Shown piece after piece: positions 1-8,815 of a DNA stretch of 61,647 nucleotides (its first letter is position 1; each line of letters starts with the position of its first letter). The translations under genes and the position numbers were made by a program. Source of the stretch: an uncultured Roseburia sp. (lineage in GTDB: Bacteria > Bacillota > Clostridia > Lachnospirales > Lachnospiraceae); assembly GCA_910577925.1 (NCBI GenBank), contig CAJTOI010000019.1, forward strand, positions 1 to 61,647. The letters run 5' to 3'. The notes below the pieces were generated by a model, which was not told the DNA's origin, searched no databases, and saw only the letters and a list, made by a program, of their open reading frames with translations.

Positions 1-53
1 TCTCGGCCAAACAGCTCGGACGCGGCATCGGCAGCGCAAGGCTTCACAGATGA
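1..53 (+). CDS. 3' end of an unidentified gene (partial)
   Basis: An open frame enters from the left edge and stops at TGA 51-53, coding a basic tail that reads SAKQLGRGIGSARLHR. A strong terminator hairpin starts one base after the stop, which fits a real gene end. Too little is visible to name a function, and another frame cannot be excluded. Confidence 0.35.
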   Translation, partial: SAKQLGRGIGSARLHR

Positions 54-97
54 CCGTGAGATTGTGCATTCTGCACAATCTCACGGCGTGTTTTTTG
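54..97 (+). terminator. Rho-independent terminator of the upstream gene
   Basis: A perfect 15-bp stem (54-68 with 72-86, loop TTC) is followed by GCGTG and a run of six T at 91-96. It directly follows the partial gene's stop and insulates the GH3 gene downstream. Confidence 0.75.
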
Positions 98-122
98 TAA
101 ATAAACGGTAATTATACTACCG

Positions 123-185
123 TTTATGCCGAAAAAAAAGCGATTTGTGCCAAAATGCTTTTTCCCGGAAAGATTCTGATAAAAT
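123..185 (+). promoter_or_regulatory. Putative regulator half-sites and promoter before GH3 gene
   Basis: TTTATGCCGAAAA at 123 and TTTGTGCCAAAA at 144 form a direct repeat with 21-bp pitch, two helical turns, as expected for AraC-family activators. A -10 like TAAAAT sits at 180-185 with no good -35, typical of an activated promoter. Near-identical arrangements precede the genes at 2787 and 6068. Confidence 0.5.
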
Positions 186-237
186 GGTAGCATCTGATGA
201 ATCATGTGAATTTTTGCCAGGCAGGGAGGAAGCGGAA

Positions 238-2631
238 ATGAATTTAAAATACGGGGAAATAATCGGCAGAATGTCTTTGGAAGAAAAAGCAAGTATGATG
301 TCCGGAAAAAATACATGGGAGACAGTGGATTACGAGAAGTACGGGATCCCGTCTATGGTGATGTCCGACGGCCCGCACGGCCTGCGGCGTCAGGCGGGAG
401 CGGGAGACCATCTGGGACTCAATGCAAGTCTTCCGGCCACCTGTTTTCCGACGGCTGCGACAATCGCAAACAGTTGGGACGAGGCATTAGGCGAGGAAAT
501 CGGTGTGGCGCTTGCCGAGGAAGCGGTGACGATGGATGTCAATGTGGTTTTGGGCCCGGGGCTCAATATCAAGAGGAACCCGTTATGCGGGCGCAATTTT
601 GAGTATTTTTCCGAGGACCCGTATCATGCGGGAAAGATGGCTGCGGCCTATGTGAGAGGAATCCAGAGTAAGGGCATTTCTGCCTGCCCGAAACATTTTG
701 CGGTCAACAGCCAGGAGCTTCGCCGTATGGCGAACAATTCCGTGGTAGATGAGCGGACGCTCCGCGAGATCTATACCACCGGCTTTGAGATTGCCGTAAA
801 AGAGGGAAACGCAAAATCGATCATGTCCGCGTACAATGAGATTAACGGAGTGTATGCGAACGAAAACCGGCGCCTGCTGCAGGAAATCCTTGTGGATGAG
901 TGGGGCTTTGACGGCTATGTGGTCTCGGACTGGGGCGCGAGCAATGACCATGCGCTTGGGGTGGAGAACGGAAGCCATCTTGAGATGCCTGGCACCGGGA
1001 AATGCGGGATGCACGACATCGTAAAGGCGGTGAAAAACGGCACATTGAAAGAAGAAATGCTGGATCAGCGCTTAGACGAGCTGTTAAAGGTTATATTTGA
1101 CACACATCAGGCGACGGCGGACGGTAAGGGAACTTCCTTTGATATCGAGGCGCATCATGCGCTGGCGCGAAAGGCCGCCGAACAGAGCATTGTTTTGCTG
1201 AAAAATGACGGCGGTATCCTTCCGCTCGCCAAGGGCACGAAGGTCGCGGTCATCGGTGACTTTGCAAAGACGCCGCGCTATCAGGGGGCGGGCTCCTCTC
1301 TGGTGAATCCGACGAAAACGCCGGAGACGATTTTAGAGTGTATCAAAGACAGCGGACTTACCATGACGGCCTACGCGCAGGGCTATATCCGCAACAGCAA
1401 ACCAAATGCGCAGCTGACGGAAGAGGCAAAAAGCGCGGCAGCGGCGGCGGATGCGGTGCTGGTATTTGCAGGGCTCGACGAGATCAGCGAGAGCGAGGGC
1501 GTAGACCGCGCCCATATGCGGATGACCCAGGCGCAGAACGAGCTGATCGAGGCGGTCTGCGCGGCAAATGAAAACGTGGTTGTGGTATTGTCGGCGGGCT
1601 CCGCGGTTGAGATGCCGTGGCTTGCAAAAGTAAAAGGACTTCTGCACGGTTATCTGGGAGGGCAGGCGGGAGCCTCCGCGATGCTTTCCGTGCTGACCGG
1701 AAAGGTCTGCCCCTCCGGAAAATTAAACGAGACCTATCCGTATCGTTATGAGGATGTACCGTCTTATCGCTATTATCCGAGTAAAGAGCGCAGCAGCGAG
1801 TACCGCGAGAGCCTGTATGTGGGTTACCGGTATTACAGCACGGTCGGCAGGCAGGTGCAGTTCCCGTTCGGCTACGGACTGTCCTACACGACGTTTGCAT
1901 ATGACAATCTTACGGTCGAGGGGGATAAGGTGACGTTTACCGTGAAGAATACGGGAACCGTGGACGGAGCCGAGATCGCACAGCTCTATGTCGGAAAGGA
2001 ATCTCAGACCGTGTTCCGCCCGGTGCGGGAGCTCAAAGGTTTTGCAAAGGTGTTTTTAGCGGCCGGCGAGGAGCGGCAGGTGACGATTCCGCTTGACGAC
2101 AAAGCATTTCGCTTTTATGATGTCCGCACGAATACCTGGGAGATTGAGCGCGGCAGTTATGTGATTTCCGTGGGAAGCAATGCGGAAGATATAAAGCTTA
2201 CGGGCTCCCTTGAAGTGGAGGGAACCGTGGAGACAGGCGGTTACAGTGCGGCGGTTTTGCCGGATTATTTCACCGGTCAGGTGACGGACATTGCGGACGC
2301 GGAGTACGAGGCGCTCTACGGAGGAGCGATTCCGGACGGAAGCTGGAGCGGTGAGATTCGGATGAACGATGCAATCTGCCAGCTCTATTACGGCAAGAGC
2401 ATTATCGGAAAAATTGCCTGCGCGGTACTTAGCCGTATGAAGAAGAGCAGTGAGAAGAAGGGCGAGCCGAATCTCAATGTGCTGTTCATCTACAATATGC
2501 CGATCCGCGGACTTGCGAAGATGACGGGCGGCGCGATCAGCATGGAGATGGCGGAGGCGATCACGGAAATCTGCAACGGCCACCGCATCAAAGGAACCGG
2601 GCATCTGATTGCAGCCTGCTTCCGGAAATAA
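238..2631 (+). CDS. Glycoside hydrolase family 3 beta-glycosidase, cytoplasmic
   Basis: Retaining exo-beta-glycosidase of GH3 with the usual domain order: TIM-barrel catalytic domain (about residues 10-320, KHFAVN motif, nucleophile Asp231 in VSDWGA), then the alpha/beta sandwich domain (QSIVLLKNDGGILPL, about 345-560), then a fibronectin-III-like domain (about 590-660). A further tail of about 110 residues lies beyond the Fn3-like domain. There is no signal peptide, so it probably hydrolyses imported oligosaccharides such as beta-glucosides or beta-xylosides; the substrate cannot be told from sequence. I chose ATG 238 because AGGGAGGAAGCGG precedes it; the open frame extends upstream to 145 but runs through the promoter. 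It shares a putative operator with the next GH3 gene. Confidence 0.9.
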   Translation: MNLKYGEIIGRMSLEEKASMMSGKNTWETVDYEKYGIPSMVMSDGPHGLRRQAGAGDHLGLNASLPATCFPTAATIANSWDEALGEEIGVALAEEAVTMDVNVVLGPGLNIKRNPLCGRNFEYFSEDPYHAGKMAAAYVRGIQSKGISACPKHFAVNSQELRRMANNSVVDERTLREIYTTGFEIAVKEGNAKSIMSAYNEINGVYANENRRLLQEILVDEWGFDGYVVSDWGASNDHALGVENGSHLEMPGTGKCGMHDIVKAVKNGTLKEEMLDQRLDELLKVIFDTHQATADGKGTSFDIEAHHALARKAAEQSIVLLKNDGGILPLAKGTKVAVIGDFAKTPRYQGAGSSLVNPTKTPETILECIKDSGLTMTAYAQGYIRNSKPNAQLTEEAKSAAAAADAVLVFAGLDEISESEGVDRAHMRMTQAQNELIEAVCAANENVVVVLSAGSAVEMPWLAKVKGLLHGYLGGQAGASAMLSVLTGKVCPSGKLNETYPYRYEDVPSYRYYPSKERSSEYRESLYVGYRYYSTVGRQVQFPFGYGLSYTTFAYDNLTVEGDKVTFTVKNTGTVDGAEIAQLYVGKESQTVFRPVRELKGFAKVFLAAGEERQVTIPLDDKAFRFYDVRTNTWEIERGSYVISVGSNAEDIKLTGSLEVEGTVETGGYSAAVLPDYFTGQVTDIADAEYEALYGGAIPDGSWSGEIRMNDAICQLYYGKSIIGKIACAVLSRMKKSSEKKGEPNLNVLFIYNMPIRGLAKMTGGAISMEMAEAITEICNGHRIKGTGHLIAACFRK

Positions 2632-2680
2632 GACAAATTGCACAAAAAATAAATAAAAATATATAGAAAATTCACAAAAT

Positions 2681-2757
2681 GCACAACCGTTTATGCAAAA
2701 AACTTGCAGGTTGTGCATTTTTTTCGCAGCGCAGCCGTTTTGTGATAGTGTTAAACT
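2681..2757 (+). promoter_or_regulatory. Putative operator and promoter of the permuted GH3 gene
   Basis: GCACAACC (2681-2688) and GGTTGTGC (2709-2716) form an inverted repeat, and TTTATGC (2690) and GTTGTGC (2710) form a direct repeat with 20-bp pitch. A -10 like TAAACT is at 2752-2757. The block is closely similar to the one at 5956-5992. Confidence 0.5.
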
Positions 2758-2786
2758 ACAAACAAAAACAAAAGGGAGGAAAGAAA

Positions 2787-5678
2787 ATGTTAGCAATCAA
2801 CATCGACGACGTCATTAACGTCATCAATTCCATCAGGTCCTATCTGATTGCGCTGGGTGTATTCCTGGTACTTGCAATTGTGGTTACCGTGGCCTGTGCA
2901 AAGCTGAATGTGTCGTTAAAGAAAATGGTCCGCAAACAGACGTGGATCGCATTTTTTCTGGCGGCAGTCATCATTATCAACCTAATCTGTTTTATCCCGA
3001 TGAACAGTATGATTTCACTGGCTACGGGCGCGGGCTCTATCTCGGATGAGACAGTGGAAGAGGCGAAAGCGCTTTGTACCGAGATTGCGGAGGAAGGAAT
3101 CGTTCTGTTAAAGAATGACGGAAACACACTTCCGTTTGACACGAGCACAAAGCTGAATATTTTCGGCTGGTCGTCCACCAATCCGGTGTACGGCGGAACC
3201 GGTTCGGGCGGTCTGTCAGAGGCATATCCGACGGTTTCTCTTCTGGAAGGTATTCAGAGTGCGGGTTTTGAGGTCAACGAGGAACTCGTTAATTTCTATA
3301 CGGAGTACCGTGCAGCGCGTCCTACCGTCGGTATGTGGGGACAGGATTGGACCATTCCGGAGCCGACGATTGAAGAGTATGAGGCGGCAGGAATCTTCGA
3401 TTCCGCAAAGGAATTTTCCGATACCGCAGTTGTGGTAATCTCACGCTCCGGCGGAGAGGGTGCGGATCTTCCGCTTTCCATTACGGACTTAGACACGTTT
3501 GAGGAGGGCGGTACATTCGGTTCCTCGGGTGTTACATACACAAAGAACGCGGACGATGTAGACCCGTCAAAGCATTTCTTAGAGCTGACCAACCGCGAGC
3601 GCGCAATGCTTGAGCGCGTCACTGCAGATTACAGCAATGTCACGGTGATCGTCAATGCGGCAAATGCGATGGAGCTCGGCTTTGTCGAGGAATACAGCTC
3701 TATCAAATCCGTAATCCTGTGTCCGGGAACCGGACAGACCGGTTTTACCGCGCTCGGCGAGATTCTGGCCGGGACCGTAAATCCGTCCGGAAAGACCGCA
3801 GACACATTTGTCTACGATCTGACAACGACGCCGACGTATAATAACTTCGGATATTTTCAGTATGACAATATGGCAGATTATGCGGCGGAAAGCAACGGTA
3901 TGTCGGTGCTGCCGACCTTCGTAAATTATACGGACAATATTTATGTAGGCTACCGTTTCTACGAGACAGCGGATGCGGAAGGGCTGATTGATTATGGCAA
4001 GACCGTGCAGTATCCGTTCGGTTACGGCTTATCCTACACCACGTTCAGCCAGGAAATGGGCAGCATCACGGAGAGCGACGGAACCATCAGCTTTGACGTG
4101 ACCGTGACAAACACCGGCGATGTGGCAGGAAAAGACGTTGTGGAGGTATACTACAACCCGCCGTACACCAACGGAGGAATCGAGAAGGCCGCTGCAAATC
4201 TTGTCGCATTTGACAAGACCGAAGTACTTGAACCGGGTGCGTCCGAGACGATCACCGTAAGCTTTACCGCCGAGGATATGGCATCCTACGACGCAGAGGG
4301 CGCAAAGGCATATGTGCTTGAGGCAGGCGATTACGGAATTTCCATCCGGAGTGATTCGCACACGATTATTGACGAGCAGACTTACACAGTTGCTTCGACC
4401 GTAAACTATAAGGACGGAAGATCTACCGATGAGGTTGCGGCGACGAACCAGTTTGACGACGCCAAAGGTGACGTGACATATCTGTCCCGTGCGGACGGTT
4501 TTGCCAATTATGCCGAGGCGGCTGCGGCACCGGCGAGCCTTTCGATGGCGGCGGAGTATCAGGCAACCTTTATGAACAACAGCAACTATGACCCGGCCGC
4601 ATACAACAACGATGCGGATGAGATGCCGACGACCGGCGCAGGCAACGGTATGACGCTGGCACAGCTGCGCGGTGTGGATTACGACGATGCGCAGTGGGAT
4701 GCGCTGTTAGATCAGATGAGTGCCGCGGATATGGACAGCCTGATCGCCCTTGGCGGTTATCAGACAAATGCGGTTTCTTCGATCGGAAAGATTCAGACCG
4801 TAGACTGTGACGGACCGGCTTCTATTAACAATAACTTCACCGGCAAGGGTTCCATCGGTTTCCCGGCGGCAGTGATGATCGCTTCCACCTGGAACATCGA
4901 TCTTGCGGAGGCATTCGGCGAGAGCATCGGCAAAATGGCTGACGAGATGGAGGTATCCGGCTGGTATGCGCCGGCAATGAATACGCACCGCAGTGCATTT
5001 GCAGGACGTAACTTTGAGTACTATTCCGAGGACGGCGTTCTCGGCGGAAAGATGGCGGCGAATGCGGTGATCGGTGCGGAGAAGCACGGGGTATATGCAT
5101 ATATCAAGCATTTTGCGCTGAACGATCAGGAGACAAACCGTACCGAGATGCTCTGCACATGGTCGACGGAGCAGGCGATCCGCGAAATTTACTTAAAGCC
5201 GTTTGAAATTGCGGTAAAAGAAGGCGGAGCAAAGGCAGTGATGTCCGCATTCAACTATATCGGAACGACTCCGGCAGGAGCGCACCCGAGTCTCTTAAAT
5301 ACGGTGCTCCGCGACGAGTGGGGCTTCCGCGGATTTGTACTGACCGACTACTACGGCGTATACGGTTATCAGGATGCGGACCGCATGATCCGTAACGGCA
5401 ACGACTGTATGCTCGTGGCATACGATACCGAGACAAACCATCTGACAGACCAGACAAGCGCAACCTCACTGCTGGCAGCGCGGCAGGCATGTAAGAACAT
5501 CCTGTATACGGCAGTCAACAGCCGGGCTTACGATGAGTCCAACTTAAAGGGCGGACTGCAGGGATGGCAGATCGCGGCAATTATGATTGACATTCTGTGC
5601 GCGGCACTTATCGTGTTTATGGAATACAGAGTGATTACGCGCTACAAAAAGGAAAATGCCGGCGGAACCGTAAAGTAA
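2787..5678 (+). CDS. GH3 glycosidase with swapped domain order, membrane-anchored
   Basis: This 963-residue protein has the GH3 domains in reversed order. After two N-terminal hydrophobic segments (about 18-40 and 50-72), the alpha/beta sandwich domain comes first (EEGIVLLKNDGNTLPF near 105), then the Fn3-like domain (about 420-540), then the TIM-barrel domain (VDCDGPAS near 675, IKHFALN near 775, nucleophile Asp854 in LTDYYG). A final hydrophobic helix (about 930-952) ends in a basic tail. Inverted GH3 enzymes are known in Butyrivibrio and Ruminococcus, so the order is family precedent, not damage. The bulk is likely outside the cell, anchored at both ends. ATG 2787 follows AAAGGGAGG. Substrate unknown. 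Confidence 0.88.
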   Translation: MLAINIDDVINVINSIRSYLIALGVFLVLAIVVTVACAKLNVSLKKMVRKQTWIAFFLAAVIIINLICFIPMNSMISLATGAGSISDETVEEAKALCTEIAEEGIVLLKNDGNTLPFDTSTKLNIFGWSSTNPVYGGTGSGGLSEAYPTVSLLEGIQSAGFEVNEELVNFYTEYRAARPTVGMWGQDWTIPEPTIEEYEAAGIFDSAKEFSDTAVVVISRSGGEGADLPLSITDLDTFEEGGTFGSSGVTYTKNADDVDPSKHFLELTNRERAMLERVTADYSNVTVIVNAANAMELGFVEEYSSIKSVILCPGTGQTGFTALGEILAGTVNPSGKTADTFVYDLTTTPTYNNFGYFQYDNMADYAAESNGMSVLPTFVNYTDNIYVGYRFYETADAEGLIDYGKTVQYPFGYGLSYTTFSQEMGSITESDGTISFDVTVTNTGDVAGKDVVEVYYNPPYTNGGIEKAAANLVAFDKTEVLEPGASETITVSFTAEDMASYDAEGAKAYVLEAGDYGISIRSDSHTIIDEQTYTVASTVNYKDGRSTDEVAATNQFDDAKGDVTYLSRADGFANYAEAAAAPASLSMAAEYQATFMNNSNYDPAAYNNDADEMPTTGAGNGMTLAQLRGVDYDDAQWDALLDQMSAADMDSLIALGGYQTNAVSSIGKIQTVDCDGPASINNNFTGKGSIGFPAAVMIASTWNIDLAEAFGESIGKMADEMEVSGWYAPAMNTHRSAFAGRNFEYYSEDGVLGGKMAANAVIGAEKHGVYAYIKHFALNDQETNRTEMLCTWSTEQAIREIYLKPFEIAVKEGGAKAVMSAFNYIGTTPAGAHPSLLNTVLRDEWGFRGFVLTDYYGVYGYQDADRMIRNGNDCMLVAYDTETNHLTDQTSATSLLAARQACKNILYTAVNSRAYDESNLKGGLQGWQIAAIMIDILCAALIVFMEYRVITRYKKENAGGTVK

Positions 5679-5700
5679 CAGAGAATAACAAAGAAGGCAG

Positions 5701-5732
5701 ATCCGGCGGGGCATAATGCTCCGCCGGATTTG
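5701..5732 (+). terminator. Terminator after the permuted GH3 gene
   Basis: The stem ATCCGGCGG (5701-5709) pairs with CCGCCGGAT (5721-5729), extended by GCAT/ATGC around one base, and is followed by TT. The U-tract is short. Confidence 0.6.
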
Positions 5733-5757
5733 CAAAAAAAAGAGGGAAAGATTGATT

Positions 5758-5942
5758 ATGAAAAGAAGAGTGATCGCAGCAATACTTATGGGGGGATGAC
5801 GGCGGCAGAGACAGACAGAAGCGGCGCCTACGAGTATATGGGGCGCTGGTCCTGAATCTATACACTTAATAATGAGTGTGTCGAAACCATTGACGGCACG
5901 GAGACAACGGTGTTTGAGAGGCTTTCGCAGCAGAGCAGATAA
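5758..5942 (+). pseudogene. Decayed small exported protein
   Basis: ATG 5758, preceded by an AGAGGGAAAG site, opens a signal-peptide-like MKRRVIAAILMGG that hits TGA after a run of six G (5790-5795). One extra G would continue it as MTAAETDRSGAYEYMG, which then meets a second TGA at WS and reads on as IYTLNNECVETIDG up to TAA 5940-5942. Two breaks in one small frame with a good ribosome site suggest a remnant. I do not recognise the family. The rest of the 389-base gap between the flanking genes holds the terminator at 5701 and the operator at 5956. Confidence 0.45.
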
Positions 5943-5955
5943 GCGCGGAGAACGG

Positions 5956-6029
5956 GCACAACCATTTGTGCCGAAAAATGTGCAGGTTATGCCGAACCGG
6001 CCCCGAAAACGACGTTTTTGTGCTAAACT
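5956..6029 (+). promoter_or_regulatory. Putative operator and promoter of the GtrA-like gene
   Basis: GCACAACC (5956-5963) and GGTTATGC (5985-5992) form an inverted repeat; TTTGTGC (5965) and GTTATGC (5986) form a direct repeat with 21-bp pitch. A -10 like TAAACT is at 6024-6029. It matches the blocks before both GH3 genes. Confidence 0.5.
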
Positions 6030-6067
6030 GAAATTAGTGAATAAAGTCCGTGAAGGAGGAAGAAGCA

Positions 6068-6649
6068 TTGAGTGGAACAACAAAGACAAATCCCGTTATA
6101 AGCTTTTGGAATAATTTTGCCGAGAGCCATCCGGCAGCGTCAAAATGGATTCGCGAGGGCGGTCTGTTTGTGATTGTCAGCAACCTGATTACGGTGTTTA
6201 AGTATATTCTGCTGCAGTTTCTGCCGGCGGCGTTTGCCGGGCTGCCCGTAGTGGATTTCGGCTGGCCGGGAATACCGGTAACGCTGTTTGGGGAAACCTT
6301 CAAATGGAACATTATAGGTTATGACGCGGCACACGGCGGACTGCCCTATTTCTGCGCATATATGATTGCGATGGTGGTGGGCGAATGTATTAATTTCCCG
6401 CTTCAGCGAAATCTCGTGTTCCGCAGCAAGGGAAATATTGCAAAACAGATCGGCTGGTATCTGATTGCATTTTGTGTGATTACCTGTATCGTGAATTCGA
6501 TTAACTGCGTGTGGGTGGCAGTGGCCGGACTTCTGGTACCGGATTTCATCTACAATATCGGGACGACTGTCTTAAACGGCGGCGTGTCTATGATCATCTT
6601 CTTTTTCGTGAATAAAATTATTTTCCCGGAGGGAGAGGTAAAGAAATAA
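6068..6649 (+). CDS. GtrA-like polytopic membrane protein
   Basis: A 193-residue integral membrane protein with four hydrophobic helices (about 25-50, 95-115, 130-160 and 165-188). The segment CINFPLQRNLVFRSKGN between helices 2 and 3 resembles the conserved loop of GtrA-like proteins, a family thought to move or position lipid-linked sugars for surface polysaccharide modification. The start is TTG 6068, 8 bases after AAGGAGG; the upstream GTG at 6050 lies before that ribosome site. The shared operator ties it to the two GH3 genes, so it may help build or handle the glycan they trim. Family assignment is by pattern only. Confidence 0.6.
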   Translation: MSGTTKTNPVISFWNNFAESHPAASKWIREGGLFVIVSNLITVFKYILLQFLPAAFAGLPVVDFGWPGIPVTLFGETFKWNIIGYDAAHGGLPYFCAYMIAMVVGECINFPLQRNLVFRSKGNIAKQIGWYLIAFCVITCIVNSINCVWVAVAGLLVPDFIYNIGTTVLNGGVSMIIFFFVNKIIFPEGEVKK

Positions 6650-6666
6650 AATAATCGGCGCCATGG

Positions 6667-6700
6667 CGGAGCGGCTGTAAGAGGCTGCTCCGTTTTTTTT
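6667..6700 (+). terminator. Terminator after the GtrA-like gene
   Basis: CGGAGC (6667-6672) pairs with GCTCCG (6687-6692), with GGCT/GGCT partly extending it, followed by eight T at 6693-6700. Confidence 0.85.
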
Positions 6701-6756
6701 CCGAAACGGCATGGACGACATTCTTTGATGTTTGTAGCGCAGGCGCCCGCTTGCGG

Positions 6757-6785
6757 TTTACATATCAAATATTTTCGTGTAAAAT
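6757..6785 (+). promoter_or_regulatory. Sigma-A promoter of the 5'-nucleotidase operon
   Basis: TTTACA (6757-6762), 17-bp spacer, TAAAAT (6780-6785), about 69 bases before the ATG. Confidence 0.6.
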
Positions 6786-6853
6786 ACAGGTGCCGGGCAT
6801 TGGCAGAATGCAGGCAAATACATAATATATTAGGGACTATTGGGGGAGAGGAC

Positions 6854-8806
6854 ATGAGGCATTACAGGAAATATTTGACAGGGCTTTTGCTTGCGTCGAT
6901 GCTTGCGCCGCAGTTTGTGGGGACAACTGCGGTTTTGGCCGAGGGGCAGAAAAAGGAAGCGGATATCGTGTTCACACATGATACGCATTCCCATGTGGAC
7001 AGCTTTTGTACCGTGTATGAGGGGGAGACGAAGGAGCTTGGAGGCTTTGCCCGAATCAAGACGATTGTGGATGAGAAGAAGCGCGAAAATCCGGATACGC
7101 TGGTACTGGATGCAGGCGACTTTTCTATGGGAACCCTGGTACAGACGATTTATGAGCAGGAAGCCGTAGAGCTCCGCATGCTCGGAGAGATCGGCTGCGA
7201 GGTCACGACGCTTGGAAATCATGAGTTTGATTTTCGTTCGAAAGGACTTGCCGGCATGTTAAACAGTGCAAAGGAAAGCGGCGATGTGCTGCCTGAGGTT
7301 GTGCTGTGCAATGTGGACTGGGAGGCTATGGAGCAGCAGGGGCTCGGAGAGGGACAGCAGCTGCTTGCGGACAGCTTTGCGGACTATGAGGTAAAGGATT
7401 ACGTCATTTTGGAAAAGGGCGATGTCCGCATGGCCGTAATCGGAGTGTTCGGCAGTGATGCTCTGGCCTGCGCGCCGACGTGTGAACTGCTGTTTGAGGA
7501 TCCGGTTGAAGCGGTGAAAGAGACCGTTGCGGAGATTAAGGAAACGGAGGACGTGGATTTGATGATCTGCGTGTCTCACAGCGGAACATGGGAGGACGAG
7601 AGCAAGTCGGAGGATGAGATTCTTGCCAAAAGTGTGCCGGAGCTGGATTTGATTGTCAGCGGTCACACGCACAGTGAGCTTGCGGAGCCGATTGTCCACG
7701 GAAATACGGCGATTGTGTCCGTCGGAGAGTACACAAAGCGCGTGGGAACCGTTCATATGCAGCAGCGTGAGGACGGGAGATGGGATATCACGCAGTACGA
7801 GCTCGTGCCGACTTACTCGGGGCTTGCACAGGATGCGGACACACAGGCAAAGGTGGATTCTTTTAAGGCGATGGTGGACAGTCAGTATCTGGCAGAGTTC
7901 GGATATACCTCCGAACAGGTGCTTGCGCAGAACGATATTGTATTCAGTACGCTGCAGGATTTGGAACTGGTGCATACCGAGCATAATCTCGGGGATATTA
8001 TATCAGACGCTTATGTTTACGCAGTGGAAAATGCCGGGGATTACAACGGCGTGCCGGTAGATGTGGCAGTGGTGCCGAGCGGCACCATCCGCGACACGTA
8101 TCTGCCGGGAGATATCACGGTGGACGATGTGTTTACTTCATTTTCTCTGGGGATCGGTGCGGACGGCGTTCCCGGTTATCCGCTGATCGATGTGTACCTG
8201 ACCGGCAAGGAGCTGAAAACGGCGGCGGAGATCGATGCGTCCGTGTCGGATTATATGAAAACGGCGCGGCTGTATTGCAGCAGAATGTGCATGAGCTACA
8301 ATCCGCACCGCATGATTTTAAACAAAGTGACGGATCTCTATCTGACCGACGCAGACGGATCGCGAATCGAAATAGAAGATGATAAGCTGTACCGTGTGGT
8401 AGCGGACCTGTACAGCGGACAGATGCTCAGTGCCGTGACGGATATGTCTTACGGAATTTTATCCATTATTCCGAAGTATGCGGACGGGACGCCCATCGAA
8501 GATTTTGAGGACGTGATTATCAAAGAGAACGGGAGAGAATTGAAGGCATGGGATGCGATTGCGCGCTACATGGCATCTTTTCCTGATTCCGACGGCGACG
8601 GTATTGCAAATGTACCGGAGTATTACGGGGAACTTCACGGCCGCAAGGCAGTGGAAGACAGCAGAAATATCGTCAGTCTGCTGAAAAATCCCAATAAGTA
8701 TGCAGTGATGATTACCGCAGCTGCAGCGGCGGTGATTCTGCTGGCAGCCTTACTGATCCTGCTGGCGGTAAAAACAGTAAGACGTATTCGCAGAAAAGGA
8801 AGATGA
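6854..8806 (+). CDS. Cell-surface 5'-nucleotidase / cyclic phosphodiesterase family protein
   Basis: A 650-residue UshA/YfkN-type phosphoesterase. An N-terminal signal peptide (cleavage near VLAEG, residue 28-30) is followed by a metallophosphatase domain with the dimetal motifs HDTHSH, LDAGDFSMGT, TLGNHEFD, VSHSGT and SGHTHSEL, then the 5'-nucleotidase C domain (about 350-560). Near the end DSDGDGIANV resembles a calcium-binding DxDxDG loop, and a hydrophobic helix with a RRIRRKGR tail anchors the protein. It probably salvages phosphate or nucleosides from extracellular nucleotides. ATG 6854 follows GGGGGAGAGG. The gene at 8816 follows after 9 bases and is probably cotranscribed. Confidence 0.88.
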   Translation: MRHYRKYLTGLLLASMLAPQFVGTTAVLAEGQKKEADIVFTHDTHSHVDSFCTVYEGETKELGGFARIKTIVDEKKRENPDTLVLDAGDFSMGTLVQTIYEQEAVELRMLGEIGCEVTTLGNHEFDFRSKGLAGMLNSAKESGDVLPEVVLCNVDWEAMEQQGLGEGQQLLADSFADYEVKDYVILEKGDVRMAVIGVFGSDALACAPTCELLFEDPVEAVKETVAEIKETEDVDLMICVSHSGTWEDESKSEDEILAKSVPELDLIVSGHTHSELAEPIVHGNTAIVSVGEYTKRVGTVHMQQREDGRWDITQYELVPTYSGLAQDADTQAKVDSFKAMVDSQYLAEFGYTSEQVLAQNDIVFSTLQDLELVHTEHNLGDIISDAYVYAVENAGDYNGVPVDVAVVPSGTIRDTYLPGDITVDDVFTSFSLGIGADGVPGYPLIDVYLTGKELKTAAEIDASVSDYMKTARLYCSRMCMSYNPHRMILNKVTDLYLTDADGSRIEIEDDKLYRVVADLYSGQMLSAVTDMSYGILSIIPKYADGTPIEDFEDVIIKENGRELKAWDAIARYMASFPDSDGDGIANVPEYYGELHGRKAVEDSRNIVSLLKNPNKYAVMITAAAAAVILLAALLILLAVKTVRRIRRKGR

Positions 8807-8815
8807 GAGGAAAGC

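Noticed and set aside
5872..6114. Small open frame running through the operator before the GtrA-like gene
   Set aside because: No ribosome site, very basic odd composition, and it covers the putative operator and promoter.
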